From the NCBI GenBank assembly GCA_021613335.1, contig JAJTWR010000065.1:175493-239492 (forward strand): a DNA stretch of 64,000 nucleotides. The letters are read 5' to 3'. Numbering within the stretch: the first letter of the stretch is position 1; the number at the start of each line of letters is the position of its first letter. The DNA comes from Whitmania pigra. Taxonomy: Eukaryota > Annelida > Clitellata > Hirudinida > Haemopidae. Shown here in pieces: positions 37,546 to 51,300 of this stretch. Position numbers and translations under genes: made by a program. The notes beneath the pieces were generated by a model, which saw nothing but the letters and a program-made list of their open reading frames with translations, ran no database searches and was not told the origin of the DNA.

Positions 37546-38674
37546 TATTGGCGCAGGCTGACTGCCACCTCTCCAAAAAGAAAGAAGGTTCTACAACACT
37601 GTTGATGTTAATTAAATATCTCAAAATAAAGAATAATAAATAAATAAAAATACAAATAAAAATTATTAATTTCCTTTTTTATTCATCATTTCCTTCCTTG
37701 ACATTTATGAGTGTACAATCTCCTAATGCAACATTCCATGACCTCGAACTTCAAGTAAGCTAACTATTACAATAGTATTATATTTAGAATATTATTAGCA
37801 TTACAATATAACTACATCAGCCTTTTGCACAGTTTTACAATGTTTATGATAGATTTTGGAAATCATTAAAACGTTATTATGTTTTTAGATTACTTAAAAT
37901 TGAGATTTTGACCATCCGAAAAAGTTGCAGCGTTTGTGAAAGTCCAACAAAGAAAAAGACTGGACAATTCAATAAGTCAATTTGTAACCCTAACGCAAAA
38001 CTGATTTTCAAAAATATTTAAAAACAAGTAAAAAGAAAATTAAAAAAATTTTTTAATCAAACAATTCAATTATTTAGTCAACAACCTGAATGGTGATTTC
38101 AGAACAATGAATAAGTGATTGCGAAAATAAACATTTTCGGATTGAAAGAGATTGTTTTGTACAAGTCTAGCCAATCAGACATAAAAATGCAGATTAAATT
38201 TAATAACTGCATTATTCAATACCTCAATGCCTTGTTACTGATCGAATTGGTCAAAACTCATTGCAGCCTCGTTCTATGTTACTCCACTCATAGACTTCTC
38301 GTCTGCTTATTAACGTTCGTACTTCGGAGGGCGAGGTGTTGCTATCACCAATTGTGCGTTAAATGCGTGTTAGCCAGTAATTTCAGTCATTTCTGAAAGG
38401 ACCGGGAGAAAACAGGAAAAAAAATGTAGCAGGTTTACTGAAACTTTTCAAACTTACAGTTTTTGTGTTTCAACAATGTTAATGAAACAATTAATATTCA
38501 GGCGTTATTTTTTATTATTTAGTGGAACTAGAGGAAAACGTCATCTACTAAATGTAAGTAAACAAGCAAGACATTCACAAATAACCGTTCGACTTCCCAC
38601 GAGTCGAGAATTAGAAAAAAAAAAGCATTCATCAATTGTAAACAGCCGTTCATCTGTTTCAAAATAATCAAGCC
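37546..38674. other. Spacer between gene D and gene E
   Basis: It begins with the 3' flank of gene D, which has several AATAAA signals clustered near 37625-37645, the likely poly(A) region. The rest is AT-rich. Plus-strand open frames at 38115-38396 and 38476-38667 show no motif I recognise. The promoter and 5' UTR of gene E should lie at its end. Confidence 0.4.
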
Positions 38675-41600
38675 ATGACCAAAAGTTATGTATGCGTGGT
38701 TTTCACGATAATCTATTTACTGGAAATGTTGATTTGGCTTACAGGTATACTTTATTAACAAAATGAAAAAATACTCTGAAAGTTCTGCATATGTTTACGA
38801 TTTAATTATTGCTTATCATTTAAATTCATTTTAAGGACAATTGAGATGATTTTACTAAGCTTTGAGTGAAATTATATTTCAGAGACGATCAATGTGGCTC
38901 TAAGCAAGAGCGGATCGTATTGCTCTTCAAACAAAGTTATCGACGATCTGTTCGACAATAATTTTGAGCAAACTTTAATGATAAGGGAGCTGTGTAAAAC
39001 TAACGCCTTCATAAATGTTAATCTTGAAAATGAATTTAGCGTGCAGTATCTTCTAGTTCACCAAGCAGAGGGTAATAAATGTTAACAATATATTGCAATG
39101 TATTATTATCGATAGCAGCAGTTGGATTTTTTTAGTAATGAACTGCCCGGATGCATATGTCGTCAGTATCTTGTGAATGTGTTATTGTGTTCATTAAACT
39201 GAATAAATTAGAATTGGTGGTTGGTATGACAGACATCAACCACCTTGAAAATAGAATATTTGTTAAAGATTCATTTTTAACCGTCCCTGTCTGAAGCAAG
39301 CAGTGTTTTGAACGTATTTTACTAGTTAGTTTACATCATTTACAGATTCGCACATGCATCTAAAGATCTTAAAGTATTTTACGAATAAATAAAATGTATT
39401 TATTCTAATTGTTCGATTTACAACAACATTTCAGGAAATTACGACAGACAATTGGACTCTTTTAAAGTTCATTTAGGCAGTGGTCCATCAATGATTTTGT
39501 GCGCTGAATTTGCAACAAAAGCTCCTCCGGTGAACTACGAAATGAGAGTGAATTGTAGACCCTCATTTAGTATTTTTTCAGAGGTTCGCATCGATTTTTT
39601 TGAAAATAAAGGTCTCTCACTAGCCGAAATAGAGGTTCATTCATTAGGTACGCATTTAATTGTGTTTCACTATAGTTATTTATTTATTGTTGTGTCGAAT
39701 ATTCAATCTCTTGCAGCTTCAGGATTGCCTGAGGTGGCTTATATTCTGGGTTATAGGGGATGCTATAAATATTTTGGTGCCGTTAATGAAATAAATAATT
39801 TTGAAAATTGCCATCGGAAGTGCCGAAATTTGGAATTTGTATTTGCTGGAATAAAGGTTGTTATTTTACAGTTCTGTTGTTATTGTCGAAAAAAAAATGT
39901 TTTAAAATTATATCTTCAATTAACTCTTAAATAAACTGTCACAATTAACTTTACAATGTGGTTGTGACGACGATGCCTTTTTTATCTTCGGATCCCATCC
40001 TCGTCGCCAATGTGTTATATATCTGAGATTCCGAAGATGACGAAGTTAAACGTAACGGTTTATTAATAAGTAAACAAAAAAACGATACATGGTCACTACA
40101 CGAGAGAGAGTGCGAGCCCAAGGCTATTTATAGAACATATTCCATTGTATTCATGGCGCGCTCCACTCTCATTGGTTCCTCACCGCAACACCTCCCCCTA
40201 ACAAAGTTTGTACTTCTTCCTGGATGCGTCCATCTCCAATTTCCTTGGTAGTAGGCGTCTCCTCTTTGGTCGTGGAGCATGGTCTGCTTCAGCAAGAACT
40301 TCTCCTATCGTGCTGGGCTCTGTAACAATCATGTTGTTACCTTCCGGTTGGCTGAGGGGCAATAGAGGCAGGTTGAAGGTCTCCATCATGACGTTGAAGG
40401 CGACGTCCGAGGCCTCAGCTGATTGGCATGTCGTTTGACAATCTTTTTGTTCTATCGGACATCATAGAGCACTGTTCCAAGTCTTCTGATGACCATTCCT
40501 GGGGCCCATCGACTTTTTGGATCCTCATGCAGCCTCAAGTACAATGCGTCCTTTTCGGCGAACTCTCTGCGATAAACTTTGAGCGTCTGCTGCGCTTTGC
40601 CTTTGTAGATGACTTTGCAACTGTAGATCACTTACCGGAGTCCTCAACTGTCGTTCAATGCAGTTTTCTGCGGCTGTCTTCTGGCCTGGTGAAGACGAAC
40701 ATGGAGTCGATCTGTAAATCTACAGAAACTTCTTTATCACATCTGATTTGGCTCCCTCCTCTCTCAACTTCTGAAAAGTCCTCTTGAAGGTGTCCACAAA
40801 GCATTCTGCCTGGCCATTACTCTGCGGGGGATATGGAGGTAAACGAATGTGCTGAATACCGTACTGCTGACTGTAACTCTGAAACTCCTGAAATGTGAAC
40901 TGCGGCCCATTGTCCGACACGAGCACCTTTGGAAATTCATGCTGAGCAAAAATCCTTGTTAAGTCATTAATTGTGCTTGTGGCTTTTGTTGATCACATCT
41001 GAATTACTTCAGCCCACTTGGAGTAGATATCCACTACTGTAAGGAACATCCTTCCAGGGGTCCGGCAAAATCGACGTGGATCCTCTCCCATGCACAATTC
41101 GGTATTGGCCGTGGTGACGGTTCATTCCTTGCAGGCATTTTTGCAGCATCCTGACAAGCGCTGCAATTCTTCACCTGCTTTTCAATATCCCTGTCAATGC
41201 CCTGCCACTAAAAGTACCTTCGAGCTGTCAGTTTCATCCGTGTGCATCCTGGGTGACCCTCATGAAACATTTTCCGAACTCGATATCGTAGCGCCAAAGG
41301 AACAACTGCTTGCAATTTTAGAAAAAGAACTCCATCATGCATTGACAGGTCTTTAACACGACTGTAGAAGGCATGCTTCAACGATCCAGCTCGAAAATCT
41401 GGCCAAAGTACTAATTCTCTGTAGTTAGTCACTTTCGGTCATCTTTCGAATGTCCGTGTGGGTTACTGGTAACTGGTGGATTACGTCACTGCGAAGTGAA
41501 TGAATGTTCTTCTCAATCTTTGCGATGATGATAGGTCATCGGCCTACAGATTTTTATTGTCTAATGTTTATTTATTTAATTTTTTATTTATTAAAACTAA

Positions 41601-42300
41601 AAAAGAGTGACAAGTGACCGCTAACACAAATTGGTGTCAGATAATCTGTACATATAGAGTGCATATACCAAATTTAAGTCAATTAAATTGTTAGAAACTT
41701 TTTCAGTGTTTGAAATGCAGGCCTTAAATCGACTATGAGTTGTAGAGATAATAATATCTGGGGGTAGACAGTTCCAGGGTTTCGCGATTCGGTTGGTGAA
41801 GAAATGAAGCCTAGTTGAAATAGTTGAGCACTTTTCATGGCGTAGACGTGTATGACCACGTGTGCGAGATAACAGGAAATCGGGGAATTTGGGTATGATG
41901 CAGTGAGTGAAGCTGTGTAACATTTTGCGACAGAGGCATAAATCATAGATGAGGCGTCGGTGTTCCAGTGTCTTGAGTCCGAGTTTCTGAAGTCTGCTCA
42001 TATAAGGTAGATTTCGTAAACCTGATATAGCCCTTGTGAAAAACCTTTAGATTCGCTCGATATTTGTTATGAGCTGCTTGTTATGCTGCAAAAGAAATTC
42101 GTCGCGTTTCTTGTTTTCTTCGTCTCGTCGTCGATTTTCTTCATCGCGACGACGACTTTTTTTTATGAACATCGTCATCACAGAAAGAAACTTATCTTTG
42201 GATCCAATCCTCGTCGCCAAAATCTCTGAGATTCCGAAGAATACAAAGTTAAACGTAAAAGTTTATTAACAAGTAAACAAAGGACGATCCACGGTCACTA

Positions 42301-42351
<51 letters not shown>

Positions 42352-45300
42352 AAGAGAAAGAAAGCAGGAGTAGTGTTTTATTAACGTCCGTTGCATAGCT
42401 AGATGATTAGGACGGTGCAGCGGGGTTTGAATCCGTGAGAGGCGCAGCTTTAACCATTAGGCCATCAGGGCGCAGAGTTTATAGAACATGTTCCATTGTG
42501 TTCATGGCACGCTCCACTCTCATTGGTTCCTCAAAAGAACATTTAAGCAATTAGTTGTGCAAATTTTGAATAGAACTTTAACTGGCCGTTCAGATACTAG
42601 ATTGAAATAAATAAATAAAATATATCTAACCGATAACATAAATATTAGGCAGTTTAACTAAACCTGAATTTTACTCCGAGATTCTTTATTCGTCAAAAAT
42701 CAAAATTTAATAGATGAACTGCAATCTATAAATCCATAAACATTTCATTTTATTTATTAACAAGTTATACTGTGATTTACTTATTCTCAATTTGCGGCGC
42801 GCCCCAACAAAGCGGAGCTAAATTGCCATTTCATTTGAAAGTCTTCGTAGTAGGAAAACTTGTATTTCCAATAAAATACATTAAGTCATTATAAATTATT
42901 TTAATTAATTAAAATCTTCGTAAGAACGGCAAATATTGTGCTTGTGGAAATATGATATTTGAAATGGACATATTACCTGCGGAAACATGCCATTTGATGT
43001 GCGAAGGAAACAAATTCTGTGGGGGCATACATTCCTATTCTGTTTATGTCGGTAAGCACTTAAAAACTACTGCAAATTGGACCACGGTCAACTAACACTT
43101 TTTATAATGTGCACTTCTGTTGTATCCTGCGGGTGTCTTCATATTATTGAAATAATCAAATATCATAATAATCATCATCATGAATAATAAGTGCATTTAA
43201 TAACAATAATAAAATCTATGTATATATAAAAGTGGGTATCGGTTTATGAAAAAGCAATTGGCAAAAAAATCAAATCACGTAATTAATTAATAACCAATCA
43301 ATTAATTCTTTTCAACAAATGTTTGAAATTCCGATGTACTATAGCGGCTGTTTGTTGCTTCAATGCAGTTAACATCCCACTGCCCTATTTTTATGGCTGT
43401 TTTCGCACTGGCATTAATGAAAACCATACATTTAGTAAACACTCTATGACGGTGAAGAAATGTCTTCAAACATGTAAACATTACCCGTTTGCAGTATTAC
43501 AGGTACCTCGTATTTTTGTATTTAATTTTATTTTTGTGCACATGTGTATTTCTTTAATTGGAATATAAGCAATCTGTATAAATTATAATATCCAATCTAA
43601 GTGGACATTTGTAGGAGAAGTTTATCACTCCATTTGAACCGCCTAATGCCTAATTTCAGAAATCAGATCAGCAAAGTGAACAATTTTAAAAATTTCTATT
43701 GAACATTATTTTAAAAATGTATTTTAATGTTCGAGAGGTAAAAATGCATGCTTTGCATGCTATTAGTGGTACACCCAGAATGATTTTCTGGAGTCGATTT
43801 GTTAGATCATTTTGTTAGGTATTTTTTTTCAGAGATGAATTTTCTTGCGTTATTATTATTGTTATTATTAGAAAAAATTAGCACGTGTCAATGTCATAAA
43901 TTATAAGTCACTCGCAAATGACTCCTTATCCGACAAAATCAAAACAAAAAAAAACAAAAATAAACTCAAAAATTTAACTGTAAATTAAAAAAAAAAACTT
44001 TTTGCAATCTTTGTGTACCAATCTTGTCATCAACTTTTATGTCCTCTGGTCTTTGAGTATGTACAGACAGAAAGAGGAGAAAAAGGACAAACTAAATATT
44101 TCATTACCCTTGTCAACAACTTAAACAACAAAATCAAATCAGCTCTCTTTCTTCTGTAACATAAACTTGGCAATTTCAGTTTTTCTAATCTCGATTGGTA
44201 AGGAAGGTCCCAGCAATATTGTCTTAATTTTTTAGCTCTTCTTTGTACTCCTATCACATCAATCAATTCCTGGGCTCCATACCTGCACTCCATATTCCAA
44301 CTGAGACCTCATCAAAAACTTATACAAGCCCACAAAAGTAAGATCCGACAAATGCTTAAAATTTCTTACTATTATACCTAGCATCAAGTTTTATTTCTTG
44401 ACCCATGAGAGGATGTGCTATTTTGAATCTGAGTCTACAATAATTCCAAGGCCCATAAACGAAACATGTAAACTGGAATTTCGTAATTTGCTCCATCTAG
44501 GTCTGATAACTTCTAATTATCACTTATTTAACAACTCCCTACAACCCTCACCTGGAAGCTTTGTCTCGACACCTAGTGTCTAATTACCAATCCACACAAC
44601 TACCGTGTGATTCACCCCGTACCTATCCAGCTTGAAGAGTAGCTTTTCATGCGGTATCTTATCAAAGGCCTTTTCCAAGTCTGTATAAATTACATCGACT
44701 TCATCACCAGCCTCCACTGCTCTGGTAAGGGTATCCATAAATCTGAGCATTTTGAGAGTCGTAGGACGAGATGGTAAAACCCAAACTGGTTTTGAGCAAA
44801 AAGAATGTTTCTTGAAAAGTGAGCTAAATGATGGTCTTTAATGATTGATTCGAATATTTTACAACATACCGATGTCAACAGGTCTATTGTTTAAGACTGC
44901 ATTTTTTTCCCTTTTTTGCACAATGGCACCACATAAGTAGATCTTCAGTCTTCCACCATCTCCCATGACTGAATAGTACAATTGAAGATGTGTTTAAAAT
45001 ACCACTTTATGGATTCCCGTGTGCCACGACCACCTCTCTGTGACCGTGATCGGTAATACCACTACCGCCAATATTACCAAAAACAACTGGTATAAGCATC
45101 AAACCAAACTTTATTACAACTTTTCATCACGTCAACTGCAGATAACCGGCCTCTTTCCCGCTCGTCGGGCTAGTCTTATATCGTTTTTCTAAAGTTAATT
45201 ATTTAAATATGTTATGTACTAGACAGGCAGCCTCAGAGAGAGAGGGAGATAGAAAGATAGCAAAGCAACCGGACTTTATTTCACAATCATAATAATATAC

Positions 45301-48300
45301 ACTATATTGGACTAGCGTTCCAAAGACGCTGTATTGTAATTATATTGCCCTGAGACAATAATATAATTTTACAATCATCCCAACACCTCCCTCCTAACCG
45401 TCGCCATAGGATTTCTTCCAAGGTTCTACGACAAGTCTTTTTTTGAGAATGACGTGTTCTCTGCGGTCTCTGCTTCTGTTGTTTTTCGGAAGATTCCGAC
45501 ACATTCGGGAGTATTTCTTCTTTTGAGTTTTGCAAACTCACTAAGTCTTCTCCTTGTAAGTCTTCATCCTCTACCTGGTCTTCACAGTTCCTGTCCTGTT
45601 TCCACTGTGACTCAAGAAGTCCAGATTCATCAAGGAACTGTCTTGTGGCTAACGGAGTGTAACGAGGTCGAAGTTGATTTGCATGTCTCATCCAGACATG
45701 TCCATCTAATGCAACATCGAAGATCCTCTCTCCTCGGCGGAACAAGATTTCTGCTGGTGCCCATCTTTGATGACCTGAGCGGAAGTCTTTCGCCCAAACC
45801 AAATCATTTTCGTTGAAAACTTTGGTCTTAGTTCCATGATGCTTATTGAATTGCGTTTCCATTTTCTTATCACGGAACTTGCCTGGTTCATCTGATGGTT
45901 TCAGAAGAGAAATTCTTGTTCTTAGCTGCCTTCCTAAGAAGTTTTCTGCCGGAGATTTTCCTCCTGGGGATGACACGCAAGGAGTGCTTCTATAAGACAA
46001 AAGAAATGTCTGAAGTACTTCTAGAGCTGGCCCCTGATTTTTCATTTTTTTAATAGCTGTTTTGAAAGTATCTACGAAACGTTCTGCCTGGCCATTTAAT
46101 TGCGGATGTTAAGGTGGAGAACGAATATGTATAATGCCATGGTGCTCACAAAAATTCTTAAATTCGTGGGCCGTGAATTGAGTACCATTATCTGTCACAA
46201 CCGTTTTTGGGAAACCAAACTGTGCAAAAGTTTGTCTTAGCTGTCTTATGGTCGCATGTGTATTACTGGTTACCATGTCATAGATTTCTGGCCATTTTGA
46301 GTATGCATCGACTAATATCATATACATTCTTCCTTCTAATGGGCCTGCGAAGTCAATGTGAATCCTATCCCAAGGTTTATTTTCCTTAGGCCACGAACAT
46401 AGTGGTGCCTTAACAGGATTTTTGGCTGCTTCCTGGCAACTCTGACAAGACTTGACTAAATCTTCTATGTCATTGTTTATGTTCGTCCAGTAAACATATG
46501 CTCTAGCCAAGGCCTTCATACGGTTGATACCTGGATGTCCTTCATGTAGTGTACCTAGGACCTCCCGTTGTAGACTTTTGGGTATCACCACCCTATTGCC
46601 GTAGAAAAGACATTCTGAATGAATTGAAAGTGCCTGCCTAATTGCATAAAATCTTGACAATCCGCTAGACATTTTGTAGGGCCATTTTCCATTGCTTAGA
46701 CAATTCATTAATTGATTTAATACTTCATCATTTTTCGTCTCTTCAATTACCTTTGTAGATGTTACAGGTAATTTTCCTAGAGATACATGAAAAACTGAGC
46801 TTACATCAACCTCTATTTTAGCAATAACTTGATCTTCCTGAGGTGCTACCTGCTTCATGATCAATCTAGATAACGCATCTGCCTGGCCGAAATTCGTTGT
46901 CTTGCAGTATTCTATATTGAAATCATATCTTTGAAGAATAAGACACCAACGCTGTAATCGGCTTGCTGTATAGCCAGGGATGCCCTTTTTGCTTCTATAA
47001 ATGGCTAAGAGAGGCTTGCGGTCAGTTAGTAGTTTAAATCTCCTTCCACAAATGTATCTGTGGAATTTGCGAACAGCAAATACTATTGCTAAACCTTCTT
47101 TTTCTACTTGTCCATAATTTCTTTCAGCATCAGTCAAAGCCCGACTGGCATGAAAAATAGCTTTTTCCGAGCCATCTAGAAATTTATGAGATATTACTGC
47201 TCCTAACCCATACTCTGAAGCATCAGCCGCGACAATTATCTCCTTACTTGGGTCAAAATGAGTTAGAGCTAGATTTGACGTCAGTGTCTTCTTTGCTTTT
47301 TCAAAAGCAACTTGACATTCTGTGGACCACTTGAATTTGACGTCTTTCTTCAATAGTGCATCTAAAGGGGCTCGCAATTCCCTCATGTTTTTGATGAATG
47401 CACCATAATGATTAAGGAGACCAAGAAACGATCTAACTTGTTCAACATTTCTTGGTGCCGGCATTTCCGTGATTGCTGCTATCTTGTCCGGATCAGGATG
47501 TCGTCCTGCTGCATCAATGCAGAAACCCAAGTATTTGATTCTGGGCATAAAGAAATTGCACTTGTCAAGTCGGAAATGGAAGCCATACTTTAGGATCCTT
47601 TTAAACAATGCTTCCAAATTGGCGGTGTGCTCCTCGAATGTGCGGCCTGTCACAATAATATCATCGAGATACGCTGCTACACCTTGTAAGCCTGCAATCA
47701 TAGAATCTATAATCTGTTGAAAAATGCCGGGTGCCGATTTTACACCGAAAGGCAGACGATTATATCTAAAAAGTCCACGATGAGTATTAATCGTAAGCAT
47801 TTCTTTCGAATTTTCCTCCACTTCGACCTGTAAATAAGCATCGGCAAGGTCGATCTGAGTAAATAATGTGCCACCATTCAACTTTGTGTAAATGTCATCA
47901 GGAGTGGGTAGCGGATGCTGGTGCAATAACAGCGAGTCGTTTAATCCAGTCGAATAGTCACCACAGAGGCGGATGCTTCCGTTTGCCTTTTTGACAACGA
48001 CAATTGGGGCTGCCCATTTTGAGTAATCAACTTGTGTGATTATTCCTTCTCCTTTTAGCCTATTGATTTCCTCATCAAGCCTGGCTAAATCCATGAATGG
48101 CACTGGTCTTTTCTTTCTGAAGACTGGTTGTGCATCGGGTTTAATACTCAACTTGGCTTTGGTCACCCTGCACAAACCTAGACCTGAGGAAAATATCTCT
48201 TTATACTGCTCCTTGAGTTTCTCCATGTCCTTCCTTGAGTCGATCTCCACACTTCTGCATGTCCTATAGTTATCGACTGCTCTGGACATCTCTGGCAGCT

Positions 48301-51300
48301 GTTGAATCCAAGGCATTCCACATATGTCTGAGCCATCTGTGACGTAGCAATTTCCTTTACCATTAGTAATATTGCCTAATTTGTCCCTCACAATGAACTC
48401 CACTTCCAGTTCTCCATGAACTTTGAGTTCTGACCCGTTTGCAGTTCTCAAGACAATGTCTGTCTGTTTTAAGTTTGGTGACCCAATCCTCACCCAACTG
48501 CAGTACGACATAAGTGAAACATCAGCGCCAGTATCTAGGAGAAATTTGAAGGATTTCCCTTTTACCGAAATTATCAGATGTGGCTGTGAACCAGCATCTA
48601 CTGTATTAATTTCTCTTCGTCTGGAAAACTTCCTTCTCTCCTTGTTCTGAGGACACTTATTTTTGAAATGTGGTCCTCCACATAAGAAACATGAAGGTGT
48701 CTTCATTACCTTCTTAGGAGCATTCTTCCGGGTGAAATTTTGTTCTCTCCTTCCAACAGTATTTATTGCTGTTGGAACTGCGAGTGCTTTGGGGTCGTCT
48801 TTTGCCGATTTAATTACACGATAGATATTGGCTAATTCCTGCAAGGTTACCTCATCTGATTCGTCTAATTTGTTTAATAGATGTCTTCTAAAATCTTCTA
48901 GTTCTGGAGCCCTGAATGCCATCACAAATGACAGACACTTGAGTGCTTCAATGTCAATCCCATTGCTTGTTGATAAGGTTCAGTGTGTGGTCTACATCAC
49001 TACCTGGAGCAAAAGAGATTTAAAGACATTTTAATCTTCGGCGGAAGAGAGTCTTTTTCGGACTGAATAAGTCTCTCAGGACTTTTACGATTTCTTCGCA
49101 GCTCATCTCTGACGGCGGCTTTGGTGAAATCCTTGCTGAAAATTGTGCGTAGCTATTCGAGTCCAACAGAGAAACCAGCAGGTCAACCTTTTCACTGTCC
49201 CTGTGAAAACTCTGGCTTGAAATACTGCTTTCAAATCTCTGGAACCATGTCTCGAAATTGTTCGCTTCCGGATCATGCGTTAATTTTCCGATTTTTTTGC
49301 AAACGTTGTGATACAGAACATCGGAGTTACCTTTTTGGTTACAAAACTCCCTGATCAACATCAACATCTCTTCACGACGTTTTTCTTCTTCCTGTCGGCG
49401 TTCTTCCGCATATTTCTCGTCCCTCGTAATCATAAACTGAAGGAGTTTCTCGATCGGATCCGTTATTTTCAATGCGTAAATTCGTCAAAATCCTCGTCGC
49501 CAATTGTTATGTACTAGAGAGGCAGCCTCAGAGAGAGAGGGAGATAAAAAGATAGCAAAGCAACCGGACTTTATTTCACAATCATAATAATATACACTAT
49601 ATTGGACTAGCGTTCCAAAGACGCTGTATTGTAATTATATTGCCCTGAGACAATAATATAATTATACAATCATCCCAACAAAATATATTCATAAACGCAG
49701 ACAACCAATCAGATAACTAAGTACATAAATAACGTCCAATCAAAGTTTAAGGAAATAGGTTACTGCGCACAAAAGCCCTCCAATTATGATACACAAAATT
49801 AGGTCCACATGCATATCTATTAAAGGAACAACTAAGCGCCTTACAAATATTAATTATTTTATTAAATTAATTTACAAACAATTCTTAAACGATGACAAAA
49901 TTAATTAAATATGTCCAACATGCCACAAACAATATAATCAAAAAGGAGGATATTAAACTTGTCATGACGGTCTCCTAGACCCAGTCGTGACACCGTGTTT
50001 CTTTTAAAATTTTTGGATGAATCCCGCTGATTTGCTACCATTGAGATTTTTCAATTTCCTACACAGTACATTTATGTCAATCCGAACCTCCTCCATCTCG
50101 ACAAACAGGAACTGTGATTAAAGACAGGGGTCACTTCGGAACTTGAATCTGTAATATACACTGATGCTAAAAAGTCTGCAAATGCCTGAGTCTTCTCCTT
50201 CCCTCCAATCAAATCGATATCGTTCACTGAGATTGTACTGATTGCATCTTCTTATTTTTTTGTACATAATTCCAGAATATGTTTGGATTTGATTTGAATT
50301 TGATTGGTAACCGATTCCGAGTTTCCATATTTAGCTAAACAGACAATTTTTTATTATGCCAATAATATCTGTTTAAACATCGAGAAATTGATCATTAAAA
50401 CCAAATAATAATATTGATAATATAGATCTAACCGATAATATGTTTTATTTACCAATTTTTGCCTTTTAGAAGACCCAATCTCCCTGGATATGCCATCGAA
50501 TAACGAAATTATTATTTTGCCTACAGAATGAGAATTGGTGTACATGCTTGAAAGAATTTCCCAAAAGTTACGTACAATTCAAATCCTCAGATTGCAGTAT
50601 GTATTGCACTGGGGAACACTTTCGTTATTGCGGTGAAGTAGAAAAAGGATCTGTGTATTCAAGTGACAACATTTCCATCGTTTTCTAGAATTGATCTCAA
50701 TCAAACAACTACCACATTCGCAGAAATACAAAGTTTTTTATGCGTTTGAGTTTTTTAGCCTGTCGGCAAAGCAGAGGATACATGGCATGTTCGGATTTTC
50801 TCCAATGCGAGGATTCGGACGCCTACAATATGTTCGGATCTTGTGGGAGCAGATGCAAAGAAGGATTCACCGGAGAATATTGCTTTGAATTGGGTAAAAA
50901 ACATTTGATCGATGTTGTTTTTCTATTTAGTTTTAGTTTTCCTTCATCAGTATAATAATGAAAATTCTTGCTTATTTTCTAGAATGCAAGACTTTTAGAT
51001 GTCAATGTAATAGTTTAATTTTCGAAAATTTACTAATCAATTTTTCGATTTAGAAAGTATATATTTTTTACTAATTGAAACAGAAATATCTAGTAAATGC
51101 AATTATGACAAATTTCGATAACAATTTAATCATATCGTGTTGGTGAATTCATGTGATTGTGCTCGAATATACTTGCAGACGAGAACATGATCAGAGGCGA
51201 GAAAAACTTAAGTAAGTGAATTACACCATAAAATTTTGTATTTGTAATAATTCTGTTACATGCTAGTGGCAATCGTTCTGCAGAATTTGAGACATATTTA

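Larger units (their letters stand above)
39960..42541 (-). mobile_element. Rearranged Ty3/Gypsy element, decayed
   Basis: On the minus strand: an LTR at 42541-42221 (GA-rich, with a SINE inside), a primer-binding region (TTGGCGACGAGGATTGG, near 42220), a gag start rich in Arg/Asp/Glu, an unrelated LINE piece, then pol fragments. The pol fragments are an integrase HHCC segment (HEGHPGCTRMKLTARRYF, near 41230) and part of the DDE core (VSDNGPQF, QSNGQAECFVDTF; about 40926-40720). They are followed by a polypurine tract at about 40191-40202 and a second LTR at 40190-40011. A second primer-binding-like segment follows that LTR (40010-39991). RT and RNase H are gone. It lies in the gene E intron inside the first WSC domain. 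Confidence 0.72.
45210..49680 (-). mobile_element. Nearly complete Ty3/Gypsy element with 176-bp LTRs
   Basis: The LTRs at 45210-45385 and 49505-49680 are each 176 bp, run from TGTTATGTACTAGA to CATCCCAACA on the plus strand, and differ at three positions that I can see. The target duplication is AAATA (45205-45209, 49681-49685). A primer-binding-like TTGGCGACGAGGAT adjoins the 49505 LTR and a purine tract adjoins the other, so transcription is on the minus strand. A solo LTR of the same family is at 59890-63097. It is inserted inside the third-family solo LTR. Confidence 0.93.
45022..49992. mobile_element. Solo LTR of a third family, interrupted by Gypsy 45210-49680
   Basis: The ends are TGCCACGAC (45022) and GTCGTGACA (49992), forming short inverted TG...CA termini. 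The 5-bp direct repeat CCGTG flanks it at 45017-45021 and 49993-49997. After subtracting the inserted Gypsy element and its own duplication, about 495 bp remain, with no internal coding sequence. It is inserted in a LINE. Confidence 0.75.
44030..50290 (-). mobile_element. CR1-like LINE split by an LTR nest
   Basis: The LINE occupies 50290-49998 and 45021-44030 on the minus strand; the part between is a later insertion. The upstream piece encodes the region before the RT core (EKTQAFADFLASVYITDSS). The downstream piece encodes RT motifs (CKIFESIIKDHH, FAQNQFGF) and the C-terminal GVQRRAKKLRQYC block. All frames are broken. It lies in the gene E intron inside the second WSC domain. Confidence 0.72.

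Noticed and set aside
38115..38667. Two plus-strand open frames before gene E
   Set aside because: No motif, no similarity to the cluster family, and AT-rich surroundings make such lengths unremarkable.
46207..48650. Plus-strand open frames over the Gypsy pol region
   Set aside because: Shadows of the minus-strand pol frame with no motifs of their own.
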